Source: Branchiostoma floridae (Eukaryota > Chordata > Leptocardii > Amphioxiformes > Branchiostomatidae). From it: a stretch of DNA of 64,000 nt. This document shows positions 12,301 to 24,126 of this stretch, piece by piece (position 1 is the first letter of the stretch; every line of letters starts with the position of its first letter). The notes below the pieces were generated by a model. It worked only from the letters and a program-made list of their open reading frames with translations. It made no database searches and was not told the DNA's origin. Location: positions 13,411,855-13,475,854 of the forward strand of contig NC_049983.1 of NCBI RefSeq assembly GCF_000003815.2, given 5' to 3'. A program made the position numbers and the translations under genes.

Positions 12301-14101
12301 TTCTTGAGCTTCATGATTGTAATTGACAGACAACAATGAAGTTGGCTATCTTTAAAATTAGCAAAAGTCCTTTAAATCCCTTGTTACTTGAACTTGACAC
12401 TTTAAATGATTGAATTTTTGATTACAGAGACTATGGCATGAAGGTGACATATCACAATCTAACTGAAAGTGCGTGCCACCCAGAAGTGCCTTTTCCCATC
12501 CATTACATGCATGAGTACCGTATTGTTTAGCCTAGCCATGGCCCGTGTGGTCATGTTAACACCCCACAGTTTACTTGGGAATGGAGCCATGGCTGGCTGG
12601 TCTGCAGGGCCAGATATCAGCCTGGGAGATTAACAATACGGCTACAGGTGTGGCTCAAAGCCAAGTTGTGGGAAAAGTTACAGCTCATTTTGTTAGGAAG
12701 AAAGTTTAACTGATTATGGCAAAAGAACAATAAATTGTTTTTCCTACCTTGATACTCATCCCCTGGTACATATTTTGTTGGAGATCCTTCAATTGTCACA
12801 GAGAGGGCCACTTCCCCTGTCTGGAAGTCTGCCAGCTCATGGCCCTGGTGGAGAGTAGAGAACTTAATTACTACAATCATGTATGGAACTGTATACATTG
12901 TAGTTAGGAAGAAGGGGATAGTAGCTGCCAATCTTTCTGCAACATTGCTGGCAGGTGCAGCCATGATTGTAAATACTAGATACACAGCATGGCAGGTGTA
13001 GTAGCTGAATGTTCAGGTATACATTCTGATACCATATGTTGCCCACCCAGATGTTACACTGTACATGTACAGGACTGGAAAGAGTAATAAGGCTAGCAGG
13101 AATAGGTGGATCATGTACATAATATTTAGAGAATGATAAACATGACTTCTGTGATAGGTACAGGTGTAGTCGCATAAGCCAGCATTCAAATCATATGTGT
13201 TGATAAAGCAGTCTACCCAGTAACTGCAGCATTGCTATATATACATGTATTTTTTTGTCAGATCAGCAATTACGGGAACCTTGTCCACAGTATGTTCTAC
13301 ATAGAAGACCATAGAAGGCAAATAAGAGTTAAACCTGAGCTTGCGTAGGGAGTAGTAGTAGAATTGAACATCTATATGTACTTGGACAGCCTTTTTTCCC
13401 ATTGAACAAGCCAAACCTGTGTACAGTGGCCACCTGTCCAACACTATACCATTGGCCACATTTCCACTCTCCTATGTAGAGTTGAACCTGTATCCTAGAA
13501 CTCCACCAAGCAGAGTTTAAGGACAAGGGTTGTGTAGAATGCTACCAGTGGACTAATCCCATGCTGTAGTGATTGCATGAAGTTATGCATTCCAGGGCTA
13601 TAGAAACAATGATGGGTGCTGCCCTATATGCACCATCTGGCGCAGGAAGGTCTTTAGCTTTTAACATGCAGAAGTATACAATATCATAAAGAAAAAATGG
13701 ATCGTTCATTAATGTTGATTTACAATTGACAAGTAACCTTCCTTACATAGACTTATGGAGAATTCGTTCTTCTAGCTGATAAACAATTTCATGGTATTCC
13801 AGTGTTACCAAGTTACATTTGGCATATGAACTGAGTTTCCTTATCGGAAAGACAGAAAGGTAAAATTAATTTTAACTCAATACAACAGAATTCTTAACCC
13901 ACTAAAATGTATGCTTTGAAGGACTACTCTGCAAAGCTTAAATGTATGAGATGTAGATCTTACCTGGTAGTTACAGAGGAAAAAGAAGGGGTTCATCCGT
14001 GGATACAGGCCTTGTGCGTCCCCAACATGTGGCAGCAGAAGCAGGACAGCCAGCAACATTGTCACAGATGCACAGATGTATGCACGGTACTTTTCCATCA
14101 T
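323..14101 (-). CDS. RELN: Reelin, N-terminal half (24 coding exons, 3' part outside window)
   Basis: Secreted extracellular-matrix signalling glycoprotein; in vertebrates it binds VLDLR/ApoER2 and guides neuron positioning. Coding exons, 5' to 3' on the minus strand: 14101-13964, 12844-12748, 9794-9608, 9169-9110, 8863-8793, 8479-8447, 8040-7968, 7483-7387, 7221-7170, 7056-6954, 6834-6594, 6350-6202, 5869-5718, 5429-5320, 5047-4842, 4521-4393, 3857-3748, 3281-3215, 2878-2645, 2254-2093, 1710-1474, 1128-993, 802-636, 460-323. All have GT-AG borders and matching phases, giving about 1,049 residues. Seen: hydrophobic signal peptide (residues 1-29), reeler domain (about 30-190, with FFFLC and FGSNFMCS), reelin repeat 1 with EGF1 near 675-700 ([11 protein letters not shown]), then repeat 2 up to EGF2 near 1035-1050 ([11 protein letters not shown]). 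Asp-box motifs [16 protein letters not shown] and SINHGLTW are present, with typical FRWWQP and WALD motifs. The length to EGF2 agrees with human reelin. Two Met codons (MM) open the frame; the first is used. Confidence 0.97.
968..990. repeat. (TC)n microsatellite touching a splice donor
   Basis: An uninterrupted TC run on the plus strand (GA on the transcribed strand) lies directly downstream of the donor of the reelin exon ending at 993. The donor reads GTGAGA and runs straight into the GA repeat. Confidence 0.9.
7726..7924. mobile_element. TA-flanked MITE with TTCGCGG-rich interior
   Basis: About 199 bp in a reelin intron. The ends are inverted: CTGTAAACGCA on the left and TGCATTTACAG on the right, one mismatch over 11 bp, each flanked by TA (7724-7725 and 7925-7926), as for Tc1/mariner-type insertions. 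The inside is rich in TTTAATTTCGCGG-like motifs in both orientations. No coding capacity is seen. The family name is unknown to me. Confidence 0.65.
9241..9490 (+). mobile_element. tRNA-derived SINE-like element
   Basis: Lies in the reelin intron between the exons ending at 9608 and starting at 9169. The head resembles a tRNA gene with both internal polymerase III boxes: an A box at 9247-9260 (TAGTCCAGTGGTTA) and a B box at 9293-9306 (GAGTTCGATTCTGG), 33 bp apart. The usual tRNA stems are degraded, so it is not a functional tRNA gene. The 3' boundary is approximate. Confidence 0.6.
9905..10635. repeat. GC-rich 17/18-bp minisatellite with a 104-bp higher-order unit
   Basis: About 40 copies of a 17- or 18-bp unit close to ACCGGGTCCGGCAGGTC, with variants such as ACCGGAATCTGGCAGGAC. 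A block beginning GGTGACCAGAATCCGGCAG recurs at 10071, 10175 and 10279, exactly 104 bp apart each time, so six units form a higher-order repeat. Open frames across it are by-products of the repeat. It sits in the large reelin intron between the exons at 12748 and 9794. Confidence 0.93.
11750..11890 (-). other. Possible Penelope-like remnant with hammerhead-like core
   Basis: On the minus strand, CTGATGA (11835-11829) is followed by a short hairpin whose arms are GACTTTT and AAAAGGTC, then GAAAC (11808-11804). This is the order of the hammerhead ribozyme catalytic core, which is known from the terminal repeats of Penelope-like elements. Helix II has an extra A, and I could not find convincing helices I and III, so it is at best degenerate. 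The phrase 'TTTCGACC ... GTCTTCATCAG' on the plus strand is also common at retroelement ends. Confidence 0.3.
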
Positions 14102-17100
14102 TCAGTCTACTTCCATTCAGGTTCCTGTGCAAGCCACTTCTCACTTTGATCCACGCTTCAGACTTAATAAGCGCTGCAAATGATAAAGTATTTTGTCCTC
14201 TGGCCAAAAAAGTCTCTTTTTGTGCTTTCTTGCAAATTTTCAAGGAGTAATTTACGGGGACGAATCAGGATTTACGAGGGCGTCCTTTAACGGCTTGTCC
14301 AAGTCTTTAACCAGATTTAATGGCCGTTTAACTTGAACTGGCGCAGAGAAATCCCTCTGGGACCGTGGCACAAGGAGTCTGAGGAAAAGTCAACAAACTG
14401 AAGTCATCTTAAGTTTCCCAGGCTGGAGGACTGGGAGAGATACCTGATGGTTTAACTTGAACTTGTGCAATCCCTGGAGGAGTTCTCTGGGTCGTGGAGT
14501 TTGCAGACCTGCACGTGGGTTTGTTGAGAGTAATCCTAATTGGCAGATAGACTTCACCTCAGAAGTTCGCAGAAGTCTACACAAGGCAGGTAATCCTCCG
14601 GGCAGAATCTTTGCAGTTGAACCAAGCGGAGAGGTGAACCACTTACGCTATTTCAGAGGGGATCGTTCACCAGTGGGTCTGGGGTCTGTCTTGTCAAGAG
14701 GAGACGGCACGCAGACACAGACGACTGAGTGTCGAAACTGTCTCCCAACACTCCGGGTACGTCAGTAGTGATGCTGTGCAGGTGATGCTTCTGTCCAACA
14801 CCTCACGGTTCAACGTACTCTGTGATCTTTGGAGCACCTGATTCTGTCTCTCTCTCTGCAGCAAGAACAGAAGTTCAAAGAAAATTGAGTAAAAAAATCA
14901 CATGGAAACTTGCCTGACAGTCTAGTCCGCACACACTTGGTGTAATGTAACACACTTGTCTGTAAGACAAAGTCAAGTACTACTTGAAGTAGGTGTGTCA
15001 GTAAGACTTGTCTCCCCAAGTAGTGCAGCTTTTAAGGAGGAAGTCTGTGAGAGGCTGGAAATGGAGATATTGCTAAGGATGCTTACAGAAACTCCTTCTT
15101 ACTGCGTCAATCTTTGCCCTAAACTCAGGAAAACAACTGGCGTCAGCTACACTTGGCGATCAGCGAGACTGTAGTGACGAAGTGGGTCTAACGTTTGTGG
15201 CTTCCCGCAAAGCTGGTTAAGACAGGATAGACGTTAGGATTTCCTTGTGAAACAACCTCATCCTGCAAGGCAACAGGTGCCAGGAATCATTTCTTCTTGT
15301 CTGTATTATTGGTGCGGCCAAAATTGAGTGTAAAGACAAATTATCAATTGCTTCCTTGCTTGCTAAAGAAGCTCTTCACTTACCTGTACTCAAAGCTCTG
15401 GGAGACTTAAGTTATGGGAACGAGTGTACAACAGTCAAAGGCAAGGTTCAACCAAGGACGTTCTTGGTTCAACCAAGGTCAAAGGTCTGTACTGCTCACC
15501 TGTTAAGTGTTCAAAGGTTACGTTGATCACACTTCAACCTAAACAATGAAAACAATGGACCTTGACATTGAAATTTTGGCTCTTGGATATTCAGTTACAC
15601 ACCCTTTTATACACATAACCCGAATGATTGCCTTGCTATGCTCCAAAAATAGTCCCAAAAAAAAAAGTGTTGGTCATTCTACGTTCAACTTGTTGTTGTG
15701 TCCGCACTTTGTCCGATTAGTTAGTCAGCACGCTTATCAGCACAAAACACTACATCCTATTGACCTAAACAGTGCGAAGTCAGGAAGTTCGTAAACAGAG
15801 AGATTTTTGTCAGAGGAAGGCAACCTGCGTAACTAGTCCCTACGACTTCCTACAAGTAAGGGCATTACAAAACTCACATACATTAATTTGTACCGCCCCA
15901 AAAGAAAGAGCAATTTTTTTCTACTTGAATGTGTTTAAAGAGCAAGTTTGGTCATATACAAGGCCATATACAAGAAGTCCTAGGGTCGTGTTGTTAGCAA
16001 ATACCGTCTGTATTGCTCAGACTATATTCAGACTTGATTCACAGCAAGAAGTAACATATACTGCCAGCCAGAAGTAACTGAGCTTGTGCCTGACAGAAGC
16101 AAATGTTTGTCCAGACATGTTAAGAATACCAACTGGAGAATACATGAACTAAGCTAGGTTCAGCAGAGAATGACCCTTGGTCTCATGGCAATGTGTACAT
16201 AAACCTGTCAGGTTTACAGTCAATATAACAATTCTGTAAAGGACAAATTGTCAGAAACAACCTTATTGGGTCTGTCAATCTTGGCAGAATCAGTACTGTA
16301 TTACTTCACATGTTCTGCGTGGGTGGGAGAGCATAATAAAGATCATTGCTGTTGAAAGGCATGTCCACAACTTTAATGTTACCATAGTTAGCCAAACAAT
16401 TCTAATGACACAGGGTGTCATGAATATTAGCATTCATGGTCTGTATCAAAATCAAATTTTCTGTTAATCTCAATTGTCAATTACTAGGATTTGACTAGTC
16501 CATAATGTAGCCATGTATTTATCTAATATAGGTGCAGAGTCTCTTTCGAAATAGCGAAGAGGACAAAATAGTCTTGGCTGTTTGGATACCAGGCTGTCCA
16601 GAAGGATCTTCTTACTACATGTACATACTAGAAGGTTAAAGAGAAGAGAAATTAGCAAGCACACAAAGTAACATAAAATACACACACACAGAGTAAAAAG
16701 AAAAAGAAAAGGAAAAATTTGGACCAATACGAGTCTTACCAGCTCGAGGAGTTGCTAGATGTGCTCAGTGCGACACTAACTGACAGCAGAAGCAAGTCTT
16801 ACTTCTGAAGGAAGACAGATGTGAAGAGGAAGCTGGGCCACTCCAGACAACCTCTTACCCCAGATGCCTAGTGAACCTGAGGGGAGCATGCCACTCACGG
16901 GTCCAAAGTTACAGTTCAGCAGAAACTTCAAACAACGAGAACTAATCTCTGTGTTCACAGATGTTAGAATTACAAGTTAGTGTCATGCATCACTTGTCAG
17001 GAGCTTAACAGTAATTATTTTCGTAGTTAACCCTTGGCCATTAAACACTGAATGAAATACTACCTGCAGTAGTTCTATCCAGCAACAGAATGTTGCACTT

Positions 17101-20100
17101 TAGGGAAAAAGGATCAACATAATTTATCATATTGGAGTTTTGTAAGCTAGATAGAAATCTTGTAAGCCTCCAGGGTTGACTTTTTAGAGTTGCTTGTATG
17201 TTATGAGTACTGTTTATTCAATATAACCATTATGGCAACTTGTCAAAACTTAAGAGGCAGTTTGTAATTTGTCCAAGCTTTCTTAAGGAGTTGAAGTAAT
17301 ATGTCTTTTCACAATGGAGGTTTAGGGATATCTTAATGGTAAGGATTGGTATGCTGTTTGATAGCGTATTTACGAATTTTACAAAATTTAAAGTTCTGAC
17401 ATTTCCCTTTTGGAAAATATACATTGTATACAATGTAGAACTGTACACAATGGCTACAACATTACCAGACAAGGTACTTACAGCAGATTCTGGGTACAAA
17501 GAAAAAGATTTACTACAAGCCCTAGGATTGCTACAAGAGGATTGGCAGCTAGCCTACAATAGCAGTTAAACTGCCCTGGTATAGTCTAATGTGGTAGTTG
17601 TGTCTCCCCCTGGCTTCATTAGTACAAGATATAAGCCCTTAAATACCTCTACAGGTCAGAGGGTCACACAAATGAGACAGGATTGACAAAAGACTAACAA
17701 ACTGTTGACTGAGGTTGAATCAGACAGAAGTGACTCTGAGGAGAGGAGTCCAAGTTTACCCAGAGCCTACCTCAGAACAAGTTAATTGCATTAGGATAGT
17801 GCAAATATTGTTTCCTTTCAATCTTTCAAGTCATGACCTTGGTGACAAAGAAAAGTGAGTATTTATACCAGGCAGTCTTCAAGTTCAATGTCATGTCTTA
17901 GGAGGAAAGCCATGATGTCATGTTTCAGAATCTTAGTCACTGTCACTCTGTGCAAAATTAAGTGTAACATGTTACACATTACCACATTACCACAGGAAAT
18001 GCAGACTCAACATGTCTTGTCAAAATGTCAAGTTTCATGATGACTTCAATGGCAGATCCACAAAAAACACAAAGAACTCAGTGTGTACAAATGGCCTGCA
18101 TGCATTGAGACACAGCCAAGAAAGCTCAGTGCATGTCACAACTTTTAGGCTGTCCAATCCTTCTCAATCCCTGACACCTGTTTCAAGCCTCAGTGCCAAA
18201 GCAAACTGCGAGCAGCAGGAGGGGGAAGAAACAGTCTTGCCTGGCTGCAGTAATCCTGATAAAGGTCCTACCTGTCCGCAGCATGTGTTCCTGGGGGCTG
18301 GTGTGAAGAAACACTGCTAATTGCCATACTAATTGCCCATACATCACCAAGGCACACAGAGGGAACAAAGTGCCCTTGCGATAAGGAGTCAAAGTGGACA
18401 GAAGGCGTCTACTGTAAAAAGCTAATTTGCTGCGCTCAAACTTTCCAAAAGGCGAAAAATGCTTCATCTAGTATCCAAAATCATTCTTCATTACTTGTTA
18501 CAAGTAGGAAATTGTTCTTCTTTAGAGATTATTGTTTTCAGAACTTCAGTACTGAGATTCAGACCATTTTTATTCCTGTAAATAATGTGACATACTGTAG
18601 ACAATACACACACAAGCAGCAAACTTAAGGTATTCAGCAGGGGGAGGTAAAAAGTAAGGGACTCATAACATAGTTGTGGTTGTGAAGACCTTCATGAACC
18701 AATGTGGCAATACCATCTTAAATTTCTCAAATAAATAAGCCCAACAACCTTTTTCTACAGTGTTTCAAAAGATCTTACAGTTACAAAAATCATGACAAAT
18801 CAGCGATTGTCAATAACAGAGCTGCATGTAACATGGTTCACTTGTCACTGATCTTGTTCCCTTTTATTTTGTCAACACAACAAGATTGGATTTTGGACAT
18901 CACATGATCCATCATCCAAACGGAAAGACACACTGACCTTACTGTGACACAACTGAGCCTGTGTCTATCTGCCAAGCAGTTACTGTATTCACCAAAATCA
19001 AACTGATAGCCATATTCACATACAAGTCAATGACTGCCAATAATAGTGTTTTTTTATTGGCAAACATAATTATTGGCAAGCACTTTGTTTTGCTTATCTT
19101 GTGATGAGATACTAGTATATCATCAACCAAAATAATTGCATAGTGTGTGTTATCTGAATGTTGATAAAGTTGCTAGGATTGCATCAAAAAGTCTCTCACA
19201 TTGATCATACATTACAATAAAAAAAATATCATGTTTCACCCCAAATTAGAGCATTATATTCAGAATTTTGTGGTTGCCTTATAGCCTGGTGTGGAACAGT
19301 ACACCCATTGTAGTTTAAAACATGCGAACTATTTTCCTAGTGAAAGTCGCCATCTATATGTATCATAAACAAATGTAGCTTTCTAATGACGAAACTTTCC
19401 AAGCTGTCCACAGCTCATTAGGTCCGACCTCCCACAAGCTGAGTGATTGTGTACAAGAGCACTGGTTAACCACCAAAGGTCTGTGCTAAGTGGTGCGGAA
19501 TGTGCTAACACTATTTCTCCCAACTTTGCAACTATTTCAAAACAAACAATGGGAAATTTGCCCTACATTAGTTAACTAATAGGCAATCCCTAGCCAGTTA
19601 CATACTGTATAACATGTAGTGCCTTTCAACAGCTAATTGGCCCCTTAACTAATCTTATAATAAATGATTTCAGAGAACATCCTATATTAAAGTAAAAAGA
19701 AATGATAGTTACGTATAAACGGTTCTATAATTGCAGAAAATTATTGTCAAAGGCGTAGTTTTTGTTACAAGAGAACCATTCAATTTCATTCACAATTTGG
19801 TTATACACATGTATGACTCAGGTAAAAACAACACCAACAGGAACACCATCATCCTTTCTTCAAAGAAAGGCTTGGCCTCTTCAGGTGAACAAAAGACAGA
19901 ACAATCATATCCGTCTTACCTGCATGGACTGTTGTGTAACTTCCTCAGATCATACAACACTACATGTACATGTATGTGAGCAGCATGCCACACACTGGGG
20001 AATATTAAACAATGTACTACAGGTAACAGGCTCAGAGCTGTTAAACTGTCTTCTCTGAAAGACTCATGGTAAATGAAAGTTTGCTATCTCTTAATAGATC

Positions 20101-22332
20101 TGGTTATCTCGCCTTCTCTGGTTTGTTTGATGAGCAAATAATCAAACGAATTAGAGGAAAGCAATATCACCTGGGTTAGCGGTGTTTAACTCCAGATGCT
20201 GGTTTGCACACTGCATCCATACAGGTGAGAAAACTATGCAGGTCTCCAGCGTTGACATGGGGCTGATCAGGTAACCCAGGTGTGAAAACCACACAGAAGG
20301 TGGGAGATGTGTTGTGGACCAGGCAGCGGAAGTGAGGAGTGTTGTCTGTTAACACAGGTCTGCCCACCCTCACCTGTCCGTGGGGACAGGCATAGCTGTG
20401 GTGCAAAGGTAATGGTGCATGCTGCCATGCCCCTACAGCAGTTATGACAGCTAACATATTTCCTGTGTCCTTTCATGGTCATCTCAGATGGCACCTTCAA
20501 CATCTGTGGCTGACAAGCAAGACCACTGGATGTTAAGCTTACAATAATTGGCATTCTGTGACTGGGACTGAAAAATCTTATACAGTAAGTATAATGATGG
20601 CCATAATGTAACTTAAATTTAAGGATAAAGCAGAAAGATTTGCATTGATTTAGTGTGCAGTGCAGTGATAAAACTTTTTCCTTGCCAATGGCAAATTGTT
20701 TGACAGCTTAAAGCATGGGTTTAAAGGTCACTGTACATGATATTTGCCAATATCAAAAGAATACAATTATTACACTAAGTCTATGGTGTAGGCGGGACTT
20801 CATCAATTTGGATATGAAACGTATCACTTTCTATTTTAAGAGGTCTTCAAGGCTCAGCTGCCCAAAGAAGGCCACTTATGGTAACCCAGGTGCATTTACA
20901 GGATCTCAAGTGGATACTCAGTCATTGATCAAAGGCCAGCAAAACTTCATTGAAGCAGAACTTTCTAATTATGTTCTCCTGACAGTGAGTTAGGTGAGAC
21001 ACAGTTAGAGTTAAGACCCAGTCACATAAATCAACATGTAACCCTTTCACCCAATACATTGCACCAGCACGTTCTGCTAATGATGTGTAAAATGATCCCT
21101 GAAAGTCTGTCTGCATGACGTTATTACATAAGGTAGAAATAATGTCTGAGTTAAACTCAGAGATTGAACTCAGAATGCTTTGCCTTGCTAACAAGGTTTG
21201 GGGGTCAACCAGGCATTTGAGTTTTGACTACATATTATCAAATAGTAGCCTCCTGCCAAGAATAAAAAGACTGCCAACTACTTGGATTCACTGTGCTACA
21301 TTGTATAAAGTACACACATCATAGTTGGCACACTGTTATGTCTGGAAAGGCGTTTGTTCCACAAGTCTGCCATTTACAAGCACTTCAGATATCTACAAAG
21401 CTCTTTATAACTCAAGGAATATTGCTTTCTGTCAGGGTACAACAATACAGGGTCACATTTGTACAGGAGCTACACGTACATGTACACTTAGTGTCCGTGT
21501 TATCAGACTGTTTAAGCACAAACAACTGTATACGACTCCTCTTGAACAACCTATGGTAGGAATGTTTGGCATGAATTGTAACAAAGGCTAAACTACATGG
21601 AACGGAGTCAGTAAACACTTGAGACAAACTTTTCTAGATCCTTATCTTGTCAGCACTTCTCAATATTGTTGGAGCTCTGTTCTGGTTGACAACATAATCT
21701 CCAAGCAGATCCTACAATGGCTTAAGATGGTACCAAACTGGCCAATGAGTGTAGTCAGCCAAAAGGTGTCCATTTGCCATGTAGCGAAACACACTCCTAA
21801 GCCGCCTTCACTCCTCTGCTAGCTTTTGATACTAATTTATGCTACCGTAGGATCTGCTTGGAGATTATGACAAGGAAAGGAACAGATTGTTTATCAACTG
21901 AACTCTTCCCTGAATTGATTAACTAGCCCTTCCATAGTTAACATATATTTAATTTGTAGCGATAAAACAAGTAAAAGTTACATCTATTGGTACATGGAAG
22001 GATATAGGTACATGCACCTACTCTTTGATAAATTGACCTTGTTAGGTTTTATTGTCATTGAACAAAAGGTAACTGAAAAGTCAACTTTTAGGAATCATGA
22101 TGCTCTCTTTTACAGTTAGCTATCTTCTCCAAGTGAACCAACCAAACAATCTAGCCAGTTTGAGACTATCCTGAACTTTCAACCAACCCATGTTCAATCT
22201 GACATTACACACTCCCCTCAAAAACACACATATTGTAAGAGGTCTGACATTTAACAGGATTTTACTATGGTCAATATTGACTGATGAAAGCCATATAGGA
22301 TTAAGTAACTGAAAACTTTTTTTAGATATTTA
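14102..22332. other. Intergenic DNA upstream of reelin
   Basis: No convincing coding exon except the weak candidate at 20176-20457. The first 1-2 kb must hold the reelin 5' UTR and promoter, but I cannot place the transcription start. A 13-bp direct repeat (GGTTCAACCAAGG) occurs at 15445 and 15466. Otherwise AT-rich sequence with scattered TACATGTACATG motifs; nothing else that I can name. Confidence 0.6.
20176..20457 (-). CDS. Possible exon of an unrecognised Cys-containing protein
   Basis: An open minus-strand segment with higher GC at third positions than its surroundings and a non-random product: five Cys in about 70 residues, including CPHGQVRVGRP, FRCLVHN and FLTCMD. A possible acceptor (CACAG at about 20397, after a pyrimidine-rich stretch) would open the exon just before the first Cys; the frame ends with TAA at 20176-20178. 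No start exon, partner exon or family is recognised. It could be the last exon of a small gene, a pseudogene fragment, or chance. Confidence 0.25.
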   Translation of the reverse strand: MLAVITAVGAWQHAPLPLHHSYACPHGQVRVGRPVLTDNTPHFRCLVHNTSPTFCVVFTPGLPDQPHVNAGDLHSFLTCMDAVCKPASGVKHR

Positions 22333-23131
22333 GGCCATGTTGATTTGATTATATGGATGACATCCTCTGGGAACTCCAAAACTGATGCGAGCGAGCGAAT
22401 AAAAAAAAGTTTGGCCAAAAAAAAAGTTGCCTCCAGTATGAAATCAAAGTGGCCAGGAAGGTTGAACATAGGACTAAACACACATAGTATGGTATACCAA
22501 CAGTTAGGTGTAGGGACCAGTACATTATACGGGTGCAAGACATTATTTTCTTCTTGGAATAATCCGAAAAAAACAGACCTGGCCAAGAAGACAACAAGAG
22601 TGAAGTCGAGTAGAGTTTATAGTCAATTGTACCAGGTTTCTACAGTCAAAGGTACAGAGACAGTTAGCCTTTATTACTTTTTGCCAGTTTGCCAGTGGGA
22701 GTCCAATAATCCACCAGACAGATTCCTTTGTAGCAAAACTGACCAATTACCATTGTTTTGAGCATTGTCAGTTCTCAAGTTTCCACAATCAGGTCCAGGT
22801 TCAGATCCGAACCTGAAAATGATCCTCTGGACCTGAACGGGACCTGAATTTTCTGTACTGGTACCCACCCCTACCAACAGTAGATTTTTTTCTTTCTGTC
22901 CTTTCACATCTTATTCTTTGACTTTAGATTTATTTTGGCATTCTATAGCATTAGACTATGATTAGTTATCTGTTTTCTGATACTTTTTTTTCAATCTACG
23001 GAATATTTTTGCTCATTTTACAGCTGCTTTGCACAATTTATTGTGTGGTCAAAAACTTCTTTTTTTTTTTGGAAACGGCCGAAAATTGGTGCGAGCGCGG
23101 ATGTCATCCATATAATCAAATCAACATGGCC
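22333..23131. mobile_element. Harbinger-like non-autonomous DNA transposon
   Basis: A 799-bp element with perfect 33-bp terminal inverted repeats: left 22333-22365, beginning GGCCATGTTGATTTGATTA; right 23099-23131. It is flanked by direct TTA on both sides (22330-22332 and 23132-23134). A 3-bp TWA duplication fits the PIF/Harbinger superfamily. The open frames inside resemble no transposase I know, so it is probably non-autonomous. Confidence 0.85.
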
Positions 23132-23949
23132 TTATTTAGATTAGGAACAACTGCCTTCATCAGAAGAGCACAAAATGGGATGACTAGTAGTTTTGTAAGG
23201 ACTGACAAAGCTGTTGTAGTGTAACAGTCCCACCCATCCAGCAGTCCTGATAAGCAGTGTAGGGCTGCAGGTTTGTCTCCCAGTCACATCATCCATTAGG
23301 CCGAGAGAATGACAACTTATTCTCTCACCATGGGTGAAGGGGAGGTCTGTGTGTGGACCATGAGTAGGTCACCTGATTAATGATAAAGCAGTAACCTTTT
23401 CAACCCTCATTGCCAGTGACACACATTTATGCTTATTGCAATGTGACGGAAATGATAGAAGATACAGAAAAATAATCTCAGAGGTGATATATCTGTTGAC
23501 ACAATTTTAGATTGAAAGGAGGAGAATTGTTTACAACCTGGTTGAAAGGCTAACTAAACACCAGCACTCCCTGTTGTGTTTGGAAATCCCTGCAGTCATG
23601 CAAAGATGGAAGTTTATCTTGTTCAGTCTTTGCTAAACAAGATACAGTCCAAACATACGGCTCCCAAAAGATGAACTTGATTACTAGCAAATTCTGTGTA
23701 ATCAATGGACAACCAAAGGATGTCACAAGGATTTTGGACAGTATATTTATAGTTCCCTCTTTCAACAAAGGCTAAAAGGAGGATTTAGAACACAAGCTTC
23801 ATGACCGACTGACAAACAAAGATCAAAAGAGCTCAAATAAAGGGAAGAGAGTACGCTATATAGCTGTTTATCTTGAATGACATGGTAGTGTCACTGTACT
23901 GCATGTACATGTACATATATACAAGACAGTTAAGTAAAACTTTGACATA
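23132..23949. other. Intergenic DNA, nothing recognised
   Basis: Sequence between two DNA transposons. No exon with coding bias and splice sites, no RNA gene and no repeat structure found. Confidence 0.6.
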
Positions 23950-24124
23950 CAGTCAAACCTGGATTTAGCAACTATGCAGGGGACTAAGGAAAATGGTTGC
24001 TGAGGACAGGTGGTTGCTGATGACAGGGTGGGGTTAACTAGTAAAAAAGGATGGGACTGTTTTAATGTGACTTGTGGCTGAAGGCTTTTCCTTTGCCAGG
24101 TGATTGCTTGAAGAGGTTTGACTG
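23950..24124. mobile_element. Short TA-flanked MITE
   Basis: A 175-bp element with 11-bp inverted ends (CAGTCAAACCT and AGGTTTGACTG) and TA on both sides (23948-23949 and 24125-24126), as for Tc1/mariner-type MITEs. Non-coding. Confidence 0.7.
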
Positions 24125-24126
24125 TA

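Noticed and set aside
14457-14768. 103-codon frame upstream of reelin
   Set aside because: No recognisable domain or codon bias; probably 5' flanking DNA.
22345-22761. 138-codon plus frame
   Set aside because: Runs from the left end of the Harbinger-like element; Lys/Ser-rich translation without a transposase motif.
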